DNA of 64,000 bases, taken from Tsukamurella pulmonis (lineage in GTDB: Bacteria; Actinomycetota; Actinomycetes; Mycobacteriales; Mycobacteriaceae). Position 1 is the stretch's first letter, and every line of letters starts with the position of its first letter. Made by a program: the position numbers and the translations under genes. Below are positions 1 to 10,387 of the stretch, piece after piece. Location of the stretch: positions 1,364,001 through 1,428,000 of the forward strand of contig NZ_FNLF01000002.1 in NCBI RefSeq assembly GCF_900103175.1. The letters are read 5' to 3'. The notes under the pieces were generated by a model. It had not been told where the DNA came from, made no database searches, and saw only the letters and a list, made by a program, of their open reading frames with translations.

Positions 1-564
1 GTCGCGATCGACGGAGCGCGCCAGCGCCTCTTCGCGGCCGCCGAGGCCGTCGTGCTGCGCAGCGGCGTCGACGGGCTGTCGGGACGCGCGGTCACCGCGC
101 AGGCGGGCGTGGCCACCGGCCTGCTGCACGCGCACTTCGGCGATTTCGACGCGTTCCTGGCGGCCTACGCGGTGGACCGGAGCTTCCTGCTGGCCGCGGA
201 CGCGGCGGAGACCGGCAACGACGCGTGGGCGCTCCCCGACGTGCTCTGCGCTCAGCTCGACGCTCTGACACAGCCCGCGGCCACCGCCTTCGCCCGGCTG
301 CTGGCGGCACGCCCCGCACTGCGGGACCGGGCCGCCGAGGTGCTCGGCGACGGGGCCGCCGGCTTCGACGGCGTCACCGCAGCGGTGGCGGCCACCCTGG
401 AGTCCGCCGTGGACGGCGGCCGGCTGTCACCCGCGGTCGATCCCGCGGCGCTGGCCTACGCGATCGTCGGTGCGGCGCTGCGCGCCTGGTGCGCGGGCGA
501 TCCGGACGCGTGCTGGCACGCGGCCGTGCGCGCGAGCGTCATCGCGTCCGTTCGCGCCGACTGA
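1..564 (+). CDS. TetR-family transcriptional regulator, 5' truncated by window
   Basis: An open frame enters from before the window edge and stops at 562-564, giving 187 visible residues. The first about 45 residues look like the TetR N-terminal three-helix DNA-binding domain (GLSGRAVTAQAGVATGLLHAHF: a helix, a turn, the typical 'hFgdfd.fl' end). The rest is an Ala-rich helical ligand domain without recognisable specificity. The true start lies upstream and cannot be placed. It converges on the ABC exporter genes that end at 584, so it may regulate them, but the sequence shows no operator. Family assignment is fairly safe; the target is unknown. Confidence 0.75.
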   Translation, partial: VAIDGARQRLFAAAEAVVLRSGVDGLSGRAVTAQAGVATGLLHAHFGDFDAFLAAYAVDRSFLLAADAAETGNDAWALPDVLCAQLDALTQPAATAFARLLAARPALRDRAAEVLGDGAAGFDGVTAAVAATLESAVDGGRLSPAVDPAALAYAIVGAALRAWCAGDPDACWHAAVRASVIASVRAD

Positions 565-583
565 CGGACCCGCGAGCGCCGGG

Positions 584-2164
584 TCAGGCGCGCGTCACGG
601 CGTAGTGGATCTGATCGGGGCTGCGCTGCAACCGCTGGACCGCGGAGCGGCCGAGCAGCCACCACCCCGCCCCGCCGACGGCCGCCGCCACGGGCACGGC
701 GATCCACGAGGCGGCGCCGGGCAGCAGCGCCCCGAGCAGCGCGCACGGGCCCACCGTGACCACCAGGATGCCGGCGGAGGCGAAGGCCCAGCCGATCGCT
801 GCGCCGCTCGACGAGTTCCGGGTGGCGACGGACATCATCTTGCGCGCCTCGGGGACGGGGTACGGCGCCGCGGCCGAGGCGAGGACGACCAGGCCCGCGC
901 CGACTCCGATCGCGCAGACGGTGACGGCCGCCGGGACCGCGAGGCGATCGAGGGGATCATCGCCGAAGGCGCGGACGATGATCACCGGCAGGACCGCGAT
1001 CGGGGCGATCACCAGCGCCCACGCCAGCTGTCGCCCGCGCACGTCGGCGCCCGCGGCGCGCGGGATCATCGCGATGTGCCAGAAGGAGCGGCCGTCCAGT
1101 CCGTAGAGGTTCAGGCCCGACATGACCGCCATCAGCAGCACCATCCACGCGCCCCACCGGGCGTCGAACGGGAAGTCGTCGACGAACAGCGGGAGCACGC
1201 CGCTCATGATGCCGAAGGCGATGGGCGCCATGAGCTGATACCGGCGGCGGACGTCGCCGCCCCACAGCGAGAGCTCGCGCGCGACCACCGCGCCCCGCGG
1301 GCCGGCGCGCCATCCGCCGCGGAGGCGGCCGCGCCGCTCGCGACCGCTGCGCGAGGACGTCGGCACCGGCACCGCGCCGGCGAACAGCCGTCGCACCAGG
1401 CTCTGCCAGGCGGCGAGGAGCGCCGCATCGAGGGCGGCCAGCCCGGCGACGGCGCCGAGGGCGATGCCCCATTGGCCGTCGACTGCGCGCTCGACGGCGG
1501 CGATGCCCCACGCGAAGGGGATGGCGAGTGCGATGCGCGGACCGTCGTCGCCGGCCGTCGCGAGCAGCTTGTTGAGCAGGAACTGGCCGGCGTACAGCAC
1601 GCAGAAGCCCGCGACGAAGAGCAGCAGCGCGGCTTCCCGGCCCCGCCGGGTGCGGACCGCCTGCGACAGGGTCAGCGAGATCACCCGCGACAGCGCGACG
1701 ACGAGGACGACAGTGAGCAGCGCGGCGGGCGCCGCGAGGACCAGGGTGAGCGGCGCCCGGGCCGCCGCGTAGCCGATCACCGAGAGGAAGGCGAGCGCCG
1801 TCAGCGGCACGGGGACGCCGATCAGCGAGGCGAGGAACAGAGCCCGCGCGAGCGGACCCGGCTGCAGCGGCAGCAGCGTGAACTGGCGCGGCTGCAGGGT
1901 GTTGTCGGAGAAACCGGAGAGCGCCGGCAGGTACGCCCAGAGGACGCCGATCCCCACCAGGGTGGCCGCGATGTACGCGGCGGCGGAGGAACTGCGCTCG
2001 AGTCCCGCGGCCACGGCGCCGAGGACGAGGCCGAGCGCCGCGAGGGTGCCGAGGATCCCGAGGACGATGGTGACCGCGAGGCGCCCGCCCGTCGACCGGC
2101 GCTTGTAGAGCGTCCACTGCATGGAGGCGACGACGCGGTGGAGGTCCGCCTCCGGCGCGGTCAC
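584..2164 (-). CDS. ABC transporter permease (exporter type)
   Basis: This 526-residue integral membrane protein has about twelve hydrophobic segments, for example around residues 35-80, 95-190, 330-400 and 430-510, separated by an Arg-rich cytoplasmic loop near the middle. I chose the GTG at 2164 because it overlaps the stop of the upstream ATPase gene (GTGA), which indicates translational coupling. An in-frame ATG lies 15 codons inside. With the adjacent ATPase it would form an exporter; the absence of a solute-binding protein argues against uptake. No motif reveals the substrate. Large actinobacterial permeases of this kind often move drugs or lipids, but that is only a family tendency. 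Confidence 0.75.
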   Translation of the reverse strand: MTAPEADLHRVVASMQWTLYKRRSTGGRLAVTIVLGILGTLAALGLVLGAVAAGLERSSSAAAYIAATLVGIGVLWAYLPALSGFSDNTLQPRQFTLLPLQPGPLARALFLASLIGVPVPLTALAFLSVIGYAAARAPLTLVLAAPAALLTVVLVVALSRVISLTLSQAVRTRRGREAALLLFVAGFCVLYAGQFLLNKLLATAGDDGPRIALAIPFAWGIAAVERAVDGQWGIALGAVAGLAALDAALLAAWQSLVRRLFAGAVPVPTSSRSGRERRGRLRGGWRAGPRGAVVARELSLWGGDVRRRYQLMAPIAFGIMSGVLPLFVDDFPFDARWGAWMVLLMAVMSGLNLYGLDGRSFWHIAMIPRAAGADVRGRQLAWALVIAPIAVLPVIIVRAFGDDPLDRLAVPAAVTVCAIGVGAGLVVLASAAAPYPVPEARKMMSVATRNSSSGAAIGWAFASAGILVVTVGPCALLGALLPGAASWIAVPVAAAVGGAGWWLLGRSAVQRLQRSPDQIHYAVTRA

Positions 2165-2925
2165 GACTGCAGCCACGACAACCCGCCCGTGTGCGCCGGG
2201 CCGCCGACCAGCCGGACGAAGGCGTCGTCCAGGGTTCCGCCCGCCCGGACCTGGTCGACGGTGCCCGCCGCCGCGACCCGTCCGGCGTTGATCACCGCCA
2301 CATGCGTGCACAGCTGCGCCACCGTCGCCATCACGTGGCTGGAGAGGATGACGGTGCCGCCTCCCCGCACGTACTCGATGAGGATCGACCGGATCGTGGT
2401 GCTCGAGACCGGGTCGACCGATTCGAAGGGCTCGTCCAGGACGAGCAGTCGCGGGCTGTGCAGCAGTGCCGAGGCCAGGCCGATCTTCTTCGTCATGCCG
2501 GCCGAGTAGTCGGCGATCACGGTGCGGTGCGCATCGGTGAGCCCCAGGACCGCGAGCAGCTCGTCGCGCCGGGCTGCGATCGTCGCCTCGTCCATCCCGC
2601 GCAGCCGCCCCAGGTAGGTCAGCAACTCGCCGCCCGTGAACTGGTCGGGTAACGAGAGTCCGTCGGGCAGCACGCCGATGAGCTGCTTCGCGGTGATCGG
2701 GTCCTGCCAGACGTCCACACCGAAGACGAGGCTCCGGCCGTGGCCGGGGCGCAGCAGGCCCACCGCCATCGACAGGGAGGTGGTCTTGCCGGCGCCGTTG
2801 GGCCCCACCAGGCCGAACATCGAGCCCTGGGGCACCCACAGCGACACCCCCGCGACCGCCGGCTTGCCGCCGAAGGCGACGTGCAGGTCTTCGAGCAGCA
2901 GAGCCGGCGGCGGGGGTGAGGTCAT
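2161..2925 (-). CDS. ABC transporter ATP-binding protein
   Basis: The 254-residue nucleotide-binding subunit energises the permease encoded next to it. Walker A (GPNGAGKTT) is at about residues 41-49, the degenerate signature YSAGMTKKIGLA at 140-151, Walker B LLVLDEP at 160-166, and the switch histidine in SSH near 196. The order and the DrrA/CcmA-like look fit ABC exporters. The ATG at 2925 is preceded by TAGCCT (2932-2937, reverse strand) only 6 bases away, so the mRNA is probably leaderless. The two genes form a two-gene operon overlapping by 4 bases. Confidence 0.9.
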   Translation of the reverse strand: MTSPPPPALLLEDLHVAFGGKPAVAGVSLWVPQGSMFGLVGPNGAGKTTSLSMAVGLLRPGHGRSLVFGVDVWQDPITAKQLIGVLPDGLSLPDQFTGGELLTYLGRLRGMDEATIAARRDELLAVLGLTDAHRTVIADYSAGMTKKIGLASALLHSPRLLVLDEPFESVDPVSSTTIRSILIEYVRGGGTVILSSHVMATVAQLCTHVAVINAGRVAAAGTVDQVRAGGTLDDAFVRLVGGPAHTGGLSWLQS

Positions 2926-2971
2926 GTAGCGAGGCTAATTCACGATCTCCAACGGGACAATGGTGATTCCG

Positions 2972-4639
2972 TCAGGACTCGCGGAACTCCGCGGAGGTCA
3001 GCCCCTGCTCCTCCGCCTTGCGCAGCTCCACGCGGCGGATCTTGCCGCTGATGGTCTTGGGGAGTTCGGCGAAGGCGATGCGGCGCACCCGCTTGTACGG
3101 CGCGAGGTGCTCGCGGCTGTAGTCGAAGATCGACTTCGCCGTAACCTCGTCCGGCGAGAAGCCCTCCGCGAGAACGATGTACGCCTTCGGCACCGCCAGT
3201 CGCAGCTCGTCGGGCGCGGGGACGACAGCGGCCTCCGCCACTGCATCATGCTCCAGCAGAACGGACTCCAGCTCGAACGGGCTGATCTTGTAGTCGCTGG
3301 ACTTGAAGACATCGTCGGTGCGGCCGACGTAGGTCAGATAGCCGTCCGCGTCCTTCGAGGCGACGTCGCCGGTGTGGTAGACCCCGCCCTCCATCACCTT
3401 CGCGGTCTTCTCGGCGTCGCCGTGGTAGCCGACCATGAGGCCGAGCGGCCGCGGGTCCAGGCGCAGGCAGATCTCGCCCTCGTCCACGCCCTGCTCGCCG
3501 GTGGCCGGGTCGACGAGCACCACGTCGTAGCCGGGGCACGGGCGGCCCATCGACCCGTCCTTGAGCGGCTGACCCGGCGTGTTCGCCACCTGCACCGTGG
3601 TCTCCGTCTGGCCGAAGCCGTCCCGGATCGTCACGCCCCAGGCGTTCCGGACGCGGGTGATCACCTCGGGGTTGAGGGGCTCGCCGGCGCCCACGACGAC
3701 GCGCGGCGGGGTCTTCAGCGCCGCGAGGTCGGCCTGGATCAGCATGCGCCACACCGTGGGCGGCGCGCAGAAGCTGGTGACGCCGGCCCGCTCCATCTGC
3801 TTCATCAGCGCGGCCGCGTCGAACCGGTTGTAGTTGTAGATGAACACACAGGCCTGCGCGATCCACGGCGTGAAGACGTTGCTCCACGCGTGCTTGGCCC
3901 AGCCGGGCGAGCTCACGTTCAGGTGCACGTCGCCGGGGCGCAGCCCGATCCAGTACATCGTCGACAGGTGGCCCACCGGGTAGCTCGCATGGGTGTGTTC
4001 GACCAACTTCGGCGCGCTGGTGGTGCCGGAGGTGAAGTACAGCAGCAGGGTGTCGTCGGCTCGGGTGGTGTGCGTCGGGGTGAACGTGTCGGGCGCGGTG
4101 TAGGCGGAGGCGAAGGTCTCCCAGCCCGGCACGGGCGAGCCGATGACGATGCGGCTGACCTGCGCGTCGGCGGGAACCCGCTCGGCGAGCTCGCTGCGCA
4201 CGATCACGTGCTTGGCGCCGCCGCGGGTGATCCGATCGGCGATGTCGCCCTCGGCGAGCAGGGTGGTGGCGGGGATGACGACCGCGCCGAGCTTGATCGC
4301 CGCGAGCATCACGTCCCAGAGCTCGACCTGGTTCGAGAGCATCAGCAGGATCCGGTCGCCGGGGGCGACGCCGCGCTCGCGCAGCCAGTTGGCGACGCGG
4401 TTGCTGCGGGCGCTCATCTCGGCGTAGCTGAACTTCGACTCGGAGCCGTCCTCCTCCACGATCCAGAGGGCGGGGGCGTCGTTGCCCTCGGCCACGCGAT
4501 CGAACCAGTCGAGGGCGAAGTTCCACTCGTCGAGCTGCGGCCAGGCGAACCGCTCGCGCGCCGCGTCGTAGTCCTCCGCGAGCTCCACGAGCAGGTCGCG
4601 GGCGGCCAGGAAGTCCCGATACCCCTGTGCACTGGTCAC
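2972..4639 (-). CDS. AMP-dependent acyl-CoA synthetase (medium-chain/ACSM-like)
   Basis: This 555-residue member of the ANL superfamily activates a carboxylic acid to its acyl-adenylate and then to the CoA thioester. The P-loop motif YFTSGTTSAPK is at residues 201-211, the Gln-Thr-Glu adenylate motif (GFGQTETT) near 345, the hinge TGDVA near 420 and the C-terminal catalytic lysine in KTISGKIRR near 535. Length and motifs resemble medium-chain acyl-CoA and benzoate-CoA-type ligases. The GTG at 4639 has GGAAGG seven bases upstream, which decided the start over a GTG two codons earlier. It diverges from the valine-degradation operon across a palindromic operator, so it probably feeds a branched or short-chain acid such as isobutyrate into it. 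The substrate is inferred from context only. Confidence 0.85.
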   Translation of the reverse strand: MTSAQGYRDFLAARDLLVELAEDYDAARERFAWPQLDEWNFALDWFDRVAEGNDAPALWIVEEDGSESKFSYAEMSARSNRVANWLRERGVAPGDRILLMLSNQVELWDVMLAAIKLGAVVIPATTLLAEGDIADRITRGGAKHVIVRSELAERVPADAQVSRIVIGSPVPGWETFASAYTAPDTFTPTHTTRADDTLLLYFTSGTTSAPKLVEHTHASYPVGHLSTMYWIGLRPGDVHLNVSSPGWAKHAWSNVFTPWIAQACVFIYNYNRFDAAALMKQMERAGVTSFCAPPTVWRMLIQADLAALKTPPRVVVGAGEPLNPEVITRVRNAWGVTIRDGFGQTETTVQVANTPGQPLKDGSMGRPCPGYDVVLVDPATGEQGVDEGEICLRLDPRPLGLMVGYHGDAEKTAKVMEGGVYHTGDVASKDADGYLTYVGRTDDVFKSSDYKISPFELESVLLEHDAVAEAAVVPAPDELRLAVPKAYIVLAEGFSPDEVTAKSIFDYSREHLAPYKRVRRIAFAELPKTISGKIRRVELRKAEEQGLTSAEFRES

Positions 4640-4654
4640 TTTCACGCCTTCCGG

Positions 4655-4683
4655 TTGATTACTTGGATATCCAAGTATATAGT
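4655..4683 (+). promoter_or_regulatory. mmsA promoter with 18-bp palindromic operator
   Basis: TTGATT (4655-4660) and TATAGT (4678-4683) are separated by exactly 17 bases, a near-consensus sigma-70 promoter reading toward mmsA. A perfect 18-bp palindrome, TACTTGGATATCCAAGTA (4660-4677), occupies the spacer. It also lies 21 bases upstream of the divergent acyl-CoA ligase start. The size and symmetry fit a MarR-family dimer, and a MarR gene ends the mmsA operon, so autoregulation by a repressor that blocks both promoters is the simple inference. Confidence 0.75.
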
Positions 4684-4745
4684 GATGGGCAACACATCGC
4701 GCAAGGGATTCGCGATGGACCTCGATCGAGAGAGAAGGACACAGC

Positions 4746-6269
<1,524 letters not shown>

Positions 6270-6278
6270 GAGCGGCAC

Positions 6279-7442
6279 GTGCCCTACCCCAATCTGACGG
6301 GCGACGACCTCGCCATCGTCGAGATGGCGCGCGATTTCTCCCGCAAGCGGCTCGCGCCCTACGCGCTCGAATGGGACGCCACCAAGCACTTCCCGGTGGA
6401 GGAGATGAAGGAGGCGGGCAGCCTCGGCATGGCCGCCATCTACACCCGCGAGGACGTGGGCGGGTCCGGCCTGCGCCGGCTCGACGGCGTGCGCATCTTC
6501 GAGGAGCTCGCCAAGGGCGACCCGGTGACCGCGGCGTTCATCTCGATCCACAACATGTGCACGTGGATGGTCGACACCTACGGCTCCGAGGAGCAGCGGC
6601 AGGAGTGGATCCCCAAGCTGGCGCCGATGGACGTGATGGCCAGCTACTGCCTCACCGAGCCGGGGGCCGGCTCGGACGCGGCCTCCCTGACCACCAAGGC
6701 CGAGCGCGACGGAGAGGACTTCGTGCTCAACGGCACCAAGCAGTTCATCTCCGGCGGCGGCGCCTCCGACCTGTACGTCGTCATGGCGCGCAGCGAGGGC
6801 GAGGGCGCCCGCGGCATCTCGACCTTTCTGGTGGACAAGGGAACACCGGGGCTGTCCTTCGGTCCGCCCGAGGTCAAGATGGGCTGGCACAGCCAGCCCA
6901 CCACCCAGGTGATCTTCGAGAACGTGCGGATCCCGGCCTCGCGCATGCTCGGCGGGACCGACGGTGCCGGTAAGGGCTTCGGCATCGCCATGAACGGGCT
7001 CAACGGCGGCCGGCTCAACATCGCCGCCTGCTCCCTGGGTGGAGCGCAGGCCGCGTACGACAAGGCGCTGCAGTACATGACCGAGCGGGAGACCTTCGGT
7101 CGCAAGCTGATCGACGAGCCGACCATCCGGTTCGCGCTCGCCGACATGGCCACCTCGCTCGAGGCCTCGCGCCTGATCCTGTGGCGCGCGGCGACCGCGC
7201 TCGACGAGAACGACCCCGACAAGGTCGAGCTGTGCGCGATGGCCAAGAAGTTCGTCACCGAGACCTGCTACCAGGTCGCGGACCAGGCGCTGCAACTGCA
7301 CGGCGGGTACGGCTACCTGCACGAGACCGGTGTCGAGAAGATCGTCCGCGACCTGCGGGTGAATCGGATCCTCGAGGGCACCAACGAGATCATGCGGATG
7401 GTGATCGGCCGCGCCGAGGCCGCCCGCGTCCAGGGCAAGTAG
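6279..7442 (+). CDS. Acyl-CoA dehydrogenase, probable isobutyryl-CoA dehydrogenase
   Basis: The 387-residue FAD enzyme should oxidise isobutyryl-CoA to methacrylyl-CoA in valine catabolism. Family signatures are CLTEPGAGSDAAS near residue 125-137 and the C-terminal QLHGGYGYL and EGTNEIMRM segments; in isobutyryl-CoA dehydrogenases the catalytic base is the Glu of the last motif, which is present. The GTG start lies ten bases after the mmsA stop, with AGGAG between them. It corresponds in position and type to FadE9 of M. tuberculosis. A short or branched-chain acyl-CoA with a different side chain cannot be excluded. Confidence 0.88.
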   Translation: MPYPNLTGDDLAIVEMARDFSRKRLAPYALEWDATKHFPVEEMKEAGSLGMAAIYTREDVGGSGLRRLDGVRIFEELAKGDPVTAAFISIHNMCTWMVDTYGSEEQRQEWIPKLAPMDVMASYCLTEPGAGSDAASLTTKAERDGEDFVLNGTKQFISGGGASDLYVVMARSEGEGARGISTFLVDKGTPGLSFGPPEVKMGWHSQPTTQVIFENVRIPASRMLGGTDGAGKGFGIAMNGLNGGRLNIAACSLGGAQAAYDKALQYMTERETFGRKLIDEPTIRFALADMATSLEASRLILWRAATALDENDPDKVELCAMAKKFVTETCYQVADQALQLHGGYGYLHETGVEKIVRDLRVNRILEGTNEIMRMVIGRAEAARVQGK

Positions 7443-7456
7443 GGAAGGCACCTCTG

Positions 7457-8326
7457 ATGAGCACGATCGCATTCCTCGGCCTCGGCCACATGGGCGGGCC
7501 GATGGCGAAGAACCTCGTCGCGGCCGGCCACACGGTGCGCGGCTTCGACCTCGTCCCGGCGGCGCAGGAGGCGGCCCGCGCCGCCGGCGTCACCGTGATC
7601 GACACCGCCGAGGAGGCGGTGGCCGGTGCCGACGCCGTGGTCACGATGCTGCCCAACGGCGCCATCGTGACATCGGTGTACGAATCGGTCCTCCCGCACG
7701 CCGCGCCGGGCACGCTGTTCATCGACAGCTCCACCATCGCGGTCGACGACGCCCGTGCGGTCAACGCCCTGGCCGTGGCGGCGGGGATGAAGCAGGTGGA
7801 CGCGCCCGTCTCGGGCGGCGTCAAGGGCGCCGACGCCGGCACGCTGGCCTTCATGGTGGGCGGCGACGACGCCGCCTTCGCAGCGGCCGAGTCGGTACTG
7901 GAGCCCATGGCGGGCAAGGTGATCCACTGCGGCGGCTCCGGCAACGGGCAGGCCGCGAAGGTGTGCAACAACATGATCCTCGCGGTGCAGCAGATCGTCG
8001 TGGGCGAGGCCTTCGTCCTCGCCGAGAAGCTGGGCCTGGCGGATCAGGCGCTGTACGACGTGGTCACCGGTGCCACCGGCAACTGCTGGTCCCTGCACAC
8101 CAACTGCCCGGTGCCGGGGCCGGTGGCGGGGGCACCGTCGGGCAACGAGTTCAAGCCAGGCTTCGCGACGGCCCTGATGAACAAGGACCTGGGCCTGGCG
8201 ATGGACGCCGTGGCGTCCACCGGTGCGCGCGCGCCGCTCGGCACGCATGCGGCGGAGCTGTACGCTGCGTTCGCGCAGGACAACGGCGGCCTGGACTTCA
8301 GCGCGATCATCCAGACGCTGAAGTAG
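7457..8326 (+). CDS. mmsB: 3-hydroxyisobutyrate dehydrogenase
   Basis: The 289-residue NAD-dependent enzyme converts 3-hydroxyisobutyrate to methylmalonate semialdehyde, the substrate of MmsA. The N-terminal Rossmann motif GLGHMG is at residues 8-13, the substrate-binding DAPVSGG segment at 115-121, and the catalytic lysine is Lys168 in GQAAKVCNN. The ATG at 7457 sits eight bases after GGGAAGG and 14 bases after the preceding stop. The hydratase and the hydroxyisobutyryl-CoA hydrolase needed between the dehydrogenase and this step are not in the operon, so they must be supplied from elsewhere. Confidence 0.93.
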   Translation: MSTIAFLGLGHMGGPMAKNLVAAGHTVRGFDLVPAAQEAARAAGVTVIDTAEEAVAGADAVVTMLPNGAIVTSVYESVLPHAAPGTLFIDSSTIAVDDARAVNALAVAAGMKQVDAPVSGGVKGADAGTLAFMVGGDDAAFAAAESVLEPMAGKVIHCGGSGNGQAAKVCNNMILAVQQIVVGEAFVLAEKLGLADQALYDVVTGATGNCWSLHTNCPVPGPVAGAPSGNEFKPGFATALMNKDLGLAMDAVASTGARAPLGTHAAELYAAFAQDNGGLDFSAIIQTLK

Positions 8327-8352
8327 CGACCACGACGAGGAAGGCGGGTGTG

Positions 8353-8853
8353 ATGGCGGAGCCGGATTCCCGGGACCCGATCGCGCGCGCCCGCCGCAAC
8401 TGGGAGGACGCGGGCTGGGGCGGTGAGGTGGCCTCCGGCATGGAGGCGGTGACCTCGGTGATGCGCGCCCATCAGATCCTGCTGGCGCGGATCGAGGCCG
8501 CGCTCAAGCCCTTCCGCCTGTCGTTCTCCCGGTTCGAGCTGCTTCGGCTGCTCGCCTTCACCAAGCGCGGCGAGCTGCCGATCTCGAAGGCGAGCACCCG
8601 GCTGCAGGTGCACGTCTCGTCGGTCACCCATGCGATCGATCGGCTCGGCGAGGCCGGGCTGGTCGAGCGCAAGCCCCATCCGACCGACGGCCGCACCACC
8701 CTCGTCGCCATCACCCCGGCCGGCCGGGAGCTGGTGGAGAAGGCGACCGTCGTGCTCAACGACGTGTTCTCCGACATCGGTATGCCCGACGACGAGTCGG
8801 AGGCGCTCGTGGGCGCCATCCGCTCGCTGCGTCGCTTCAACGGCGACTTCTGA
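8353..8853 (+). CDS. MarR-family transcriptional regulator of the valine operon
   Basis: The 166-residue protein has the MarR winged-helix core: the recognition helix around residues 75-95 (SKASTRLQVHVSSVTHAIDR) followed by the wing RKPHPTDGRTTLVAITPAG with the family Asp-x-Arg. It is the last gene of the mmsA operon, 26 bases after mmsB, with GGAAGG upstream of the ATG. I infer that it binds the 18-bp palindrome at 4660-4677 and is released by a valine or acyl-CoA intermediate; the ligand is not visible. Its last 17 bases overlap the end of the convergent MFS gene. Confidence 0.88.
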   Translation: MAEPDSRDPIARARRNWEDAGWGGEVASGMEAVTSVMRAHQILLARIEAALKPFRLSFSRFELLRLLAFTKRGELPISKASTRLQVHVSSVTHAIDRLGEAGLVERKPHPTDGRTTLVAITPAGRELVEKATVVLNDVFSDIGMPDDESEALVGAIRSLRRFNGDF

Positions 8854-10276
8854 CCGGCTCCGCGACGGTGCGCCCGTCGTCGGCCGACGGTCCGCCGGTG
8901 TGCGCGTGCAGGCTCCACGCGCACACCGCGAAGGCGAGTGCGAGCGCCGCGTGCACGACGAGGATCACGGCGAACGCGTTCTGCGCCGCCAGGTGGCCGC
9001 TGAGCGCCGTGAAGCCGGTCCCCAGCGTGGCCACACCGAGCGCGAGCGCCGCCTGCTGCGCGGTCGCCACCAGACCGCCGGTGAGCCCGGCGATCCGGTC
9101 CGGGACCGCGCCCATGATGGTGGCGACCAGCGGCCCGAACTGCATCGCCTGCGCGGCCCCCACCAGGATCAGCGCCGGCTGCACCGCCCAGGCCCAGATC
9201 GACGGCGCCGCGAGGCAGCTCGCGGCGAGCAGGAGCAATCCCACGGCGTTGAGCGCGGCGCCCACCGGCATCGCCTGCGCCCCGAGGCGGCCCTGGATCG
9301 TGGACTGCGCCAGGGAGACCGTGACGAAGGCGATCCCGTAGGGCACCAGCGCGAGGCCGGAGGCCACGGGACTCATCCCGAGGGCGTGCTCGCTGAGCAG
9401 CGCGAACTCGAAGATCAGGGCGCCGTAGCCGGAGAAGAACAGCAGCGCCATCAGCAGGCCGAGCCGGATCGGCCGGTGCGCGAACACCGACGGCGGCAGC
9501 ATCGGCGCACCACCCGCGGCCTCGACCCGGCGCTGGGTGGACCAGAACGCGATCGCGGCCGCGGCGGCCACCGCGAGCAGCGTCCACGACCCGGCGGGCC
9601 AGCCCAGGGCCCCGCCGAGGGAGAGCCCGACGAGCAGCGCGAGCAGCGACACCGTCAGCAGCGCCGTGCCACGGTAGTCGAGCGGCAGCCTGCGCTCGGC
9701 CCGGGTGGCGGGCACAGCTCCGGCGGCGGCCGCGGTGACGAGGGCGATGCCGGCGGCCGACCACCACACGGCCCGCCAACCGAGGCCCGCCGGGTCCCAG
9801 GCGAGCAGAGCGCCGCCCAGCACCTGTCCGCCGCAGAAGCCCAGCCCTGCCGTCGCCGCGATCACCGCGATCGCCCGGCGCCGCGCGTCGCCCGCGGCGG
9901 TCGCCTGCACCGTGGAGAGCACCTGCGGGGTGAAGGCCGCCGCGCCGACGCCCTGCACGGCGCGCAGCACGAGGAGCGAGGTGATGTCCGGGGCGAACCC
10001 CGCCGCGACGGAGGCGATCCCGACGGCGAGGAGGCCCGCGACGAAGATCCGCCGCCGCCCGCGGTTGTCGCCGAGCCGGCCGAACAGGATGAGCGCCGTC
10101 GCGAACGTCGCCGAGAACGCGGCCAGGATCAGCGTCTGCTGCGCGGGCGACGCGGAGAGGCGCCGCGCCACCTCGGGGACGGCGACGTTCGCCGAGGCGA
10201 AGAGGAAGGTGGTGAGGAAGTAGGCGGTGCCGAGGACGGCGAGCCCGCGGCGGGTCAGGCGGGGAGCGGAGGTCAT
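8837..10276 (-). CDS. MFS transporter (drug exporter-like)
   Basis: This is a 479-residue hydrophobic protein with about fourteen membrane segments. The loop-2 motif GRLGDNRGRRRIF (near residue 65-77) is characteristic of the major facilitator superfamily, and the arrangement resembles 14-helix drug/H+ antiporters. I placed the start at the ATG at 10276 because the hydrophobic pattern begins right after MTSAPRLTRRG; an in-frame ATG at 10300 has no better ribosome site. It diverges from an XRE/MmyB-type regulator 111 bases away, its most likely controller. The exported compound is unknown. Confidence 0.82.
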   Translation of the reverse strand: MTSAPRLTRRGLAVLGTAYFLTTFLFASANVAVPEVARRLSASPAQQTLILAAFSATFATALILFGRLGDNRGRRRIFVAGLLAVGIASVAAGFAPDITSLLVLRAVQGVGAAAFTPQVLSTVQATAAGDARRRAIAVIAATAGLGFCGGQVLGGALLAWDPAGLGWRAVWWSAAGIALVTAAAAGAVPATRAERRLPLDYRGTALLTVSLLALLVGLSLGGALGWPAGSWTLLAVAAAAAIAFWSTQRRVEAAGGAPMLPPSVFAHRPIRLGLLMALLFFSGYGALIFEFALLSEHALGMSPVASGLALVPYGIAFVTVSLAQSTIQGRLGAQAMPVGAALNAVGLLLLAASCLAAPSIWAWAVQPALILVGAAQAMQFGPLVATIMGAVPDRIAGLTGGLVATAQQAALALGVATLGTGFTALSGHLAAQNAFAVILVVHAALALAFAVCAWSLHAHTGGPSADDGRTVAEPVRSRR

Positions 10277-10387
10277 GGCTCGACGGTGCTCCGCCGCCAT
10301 CCGGGTATCCAGACCGTGCGGATCCTAGTAGTGACACCACCGGGCCGGCGGCGCGGCGACGGGCCCGCGACAGGGGATACTCGGTGC

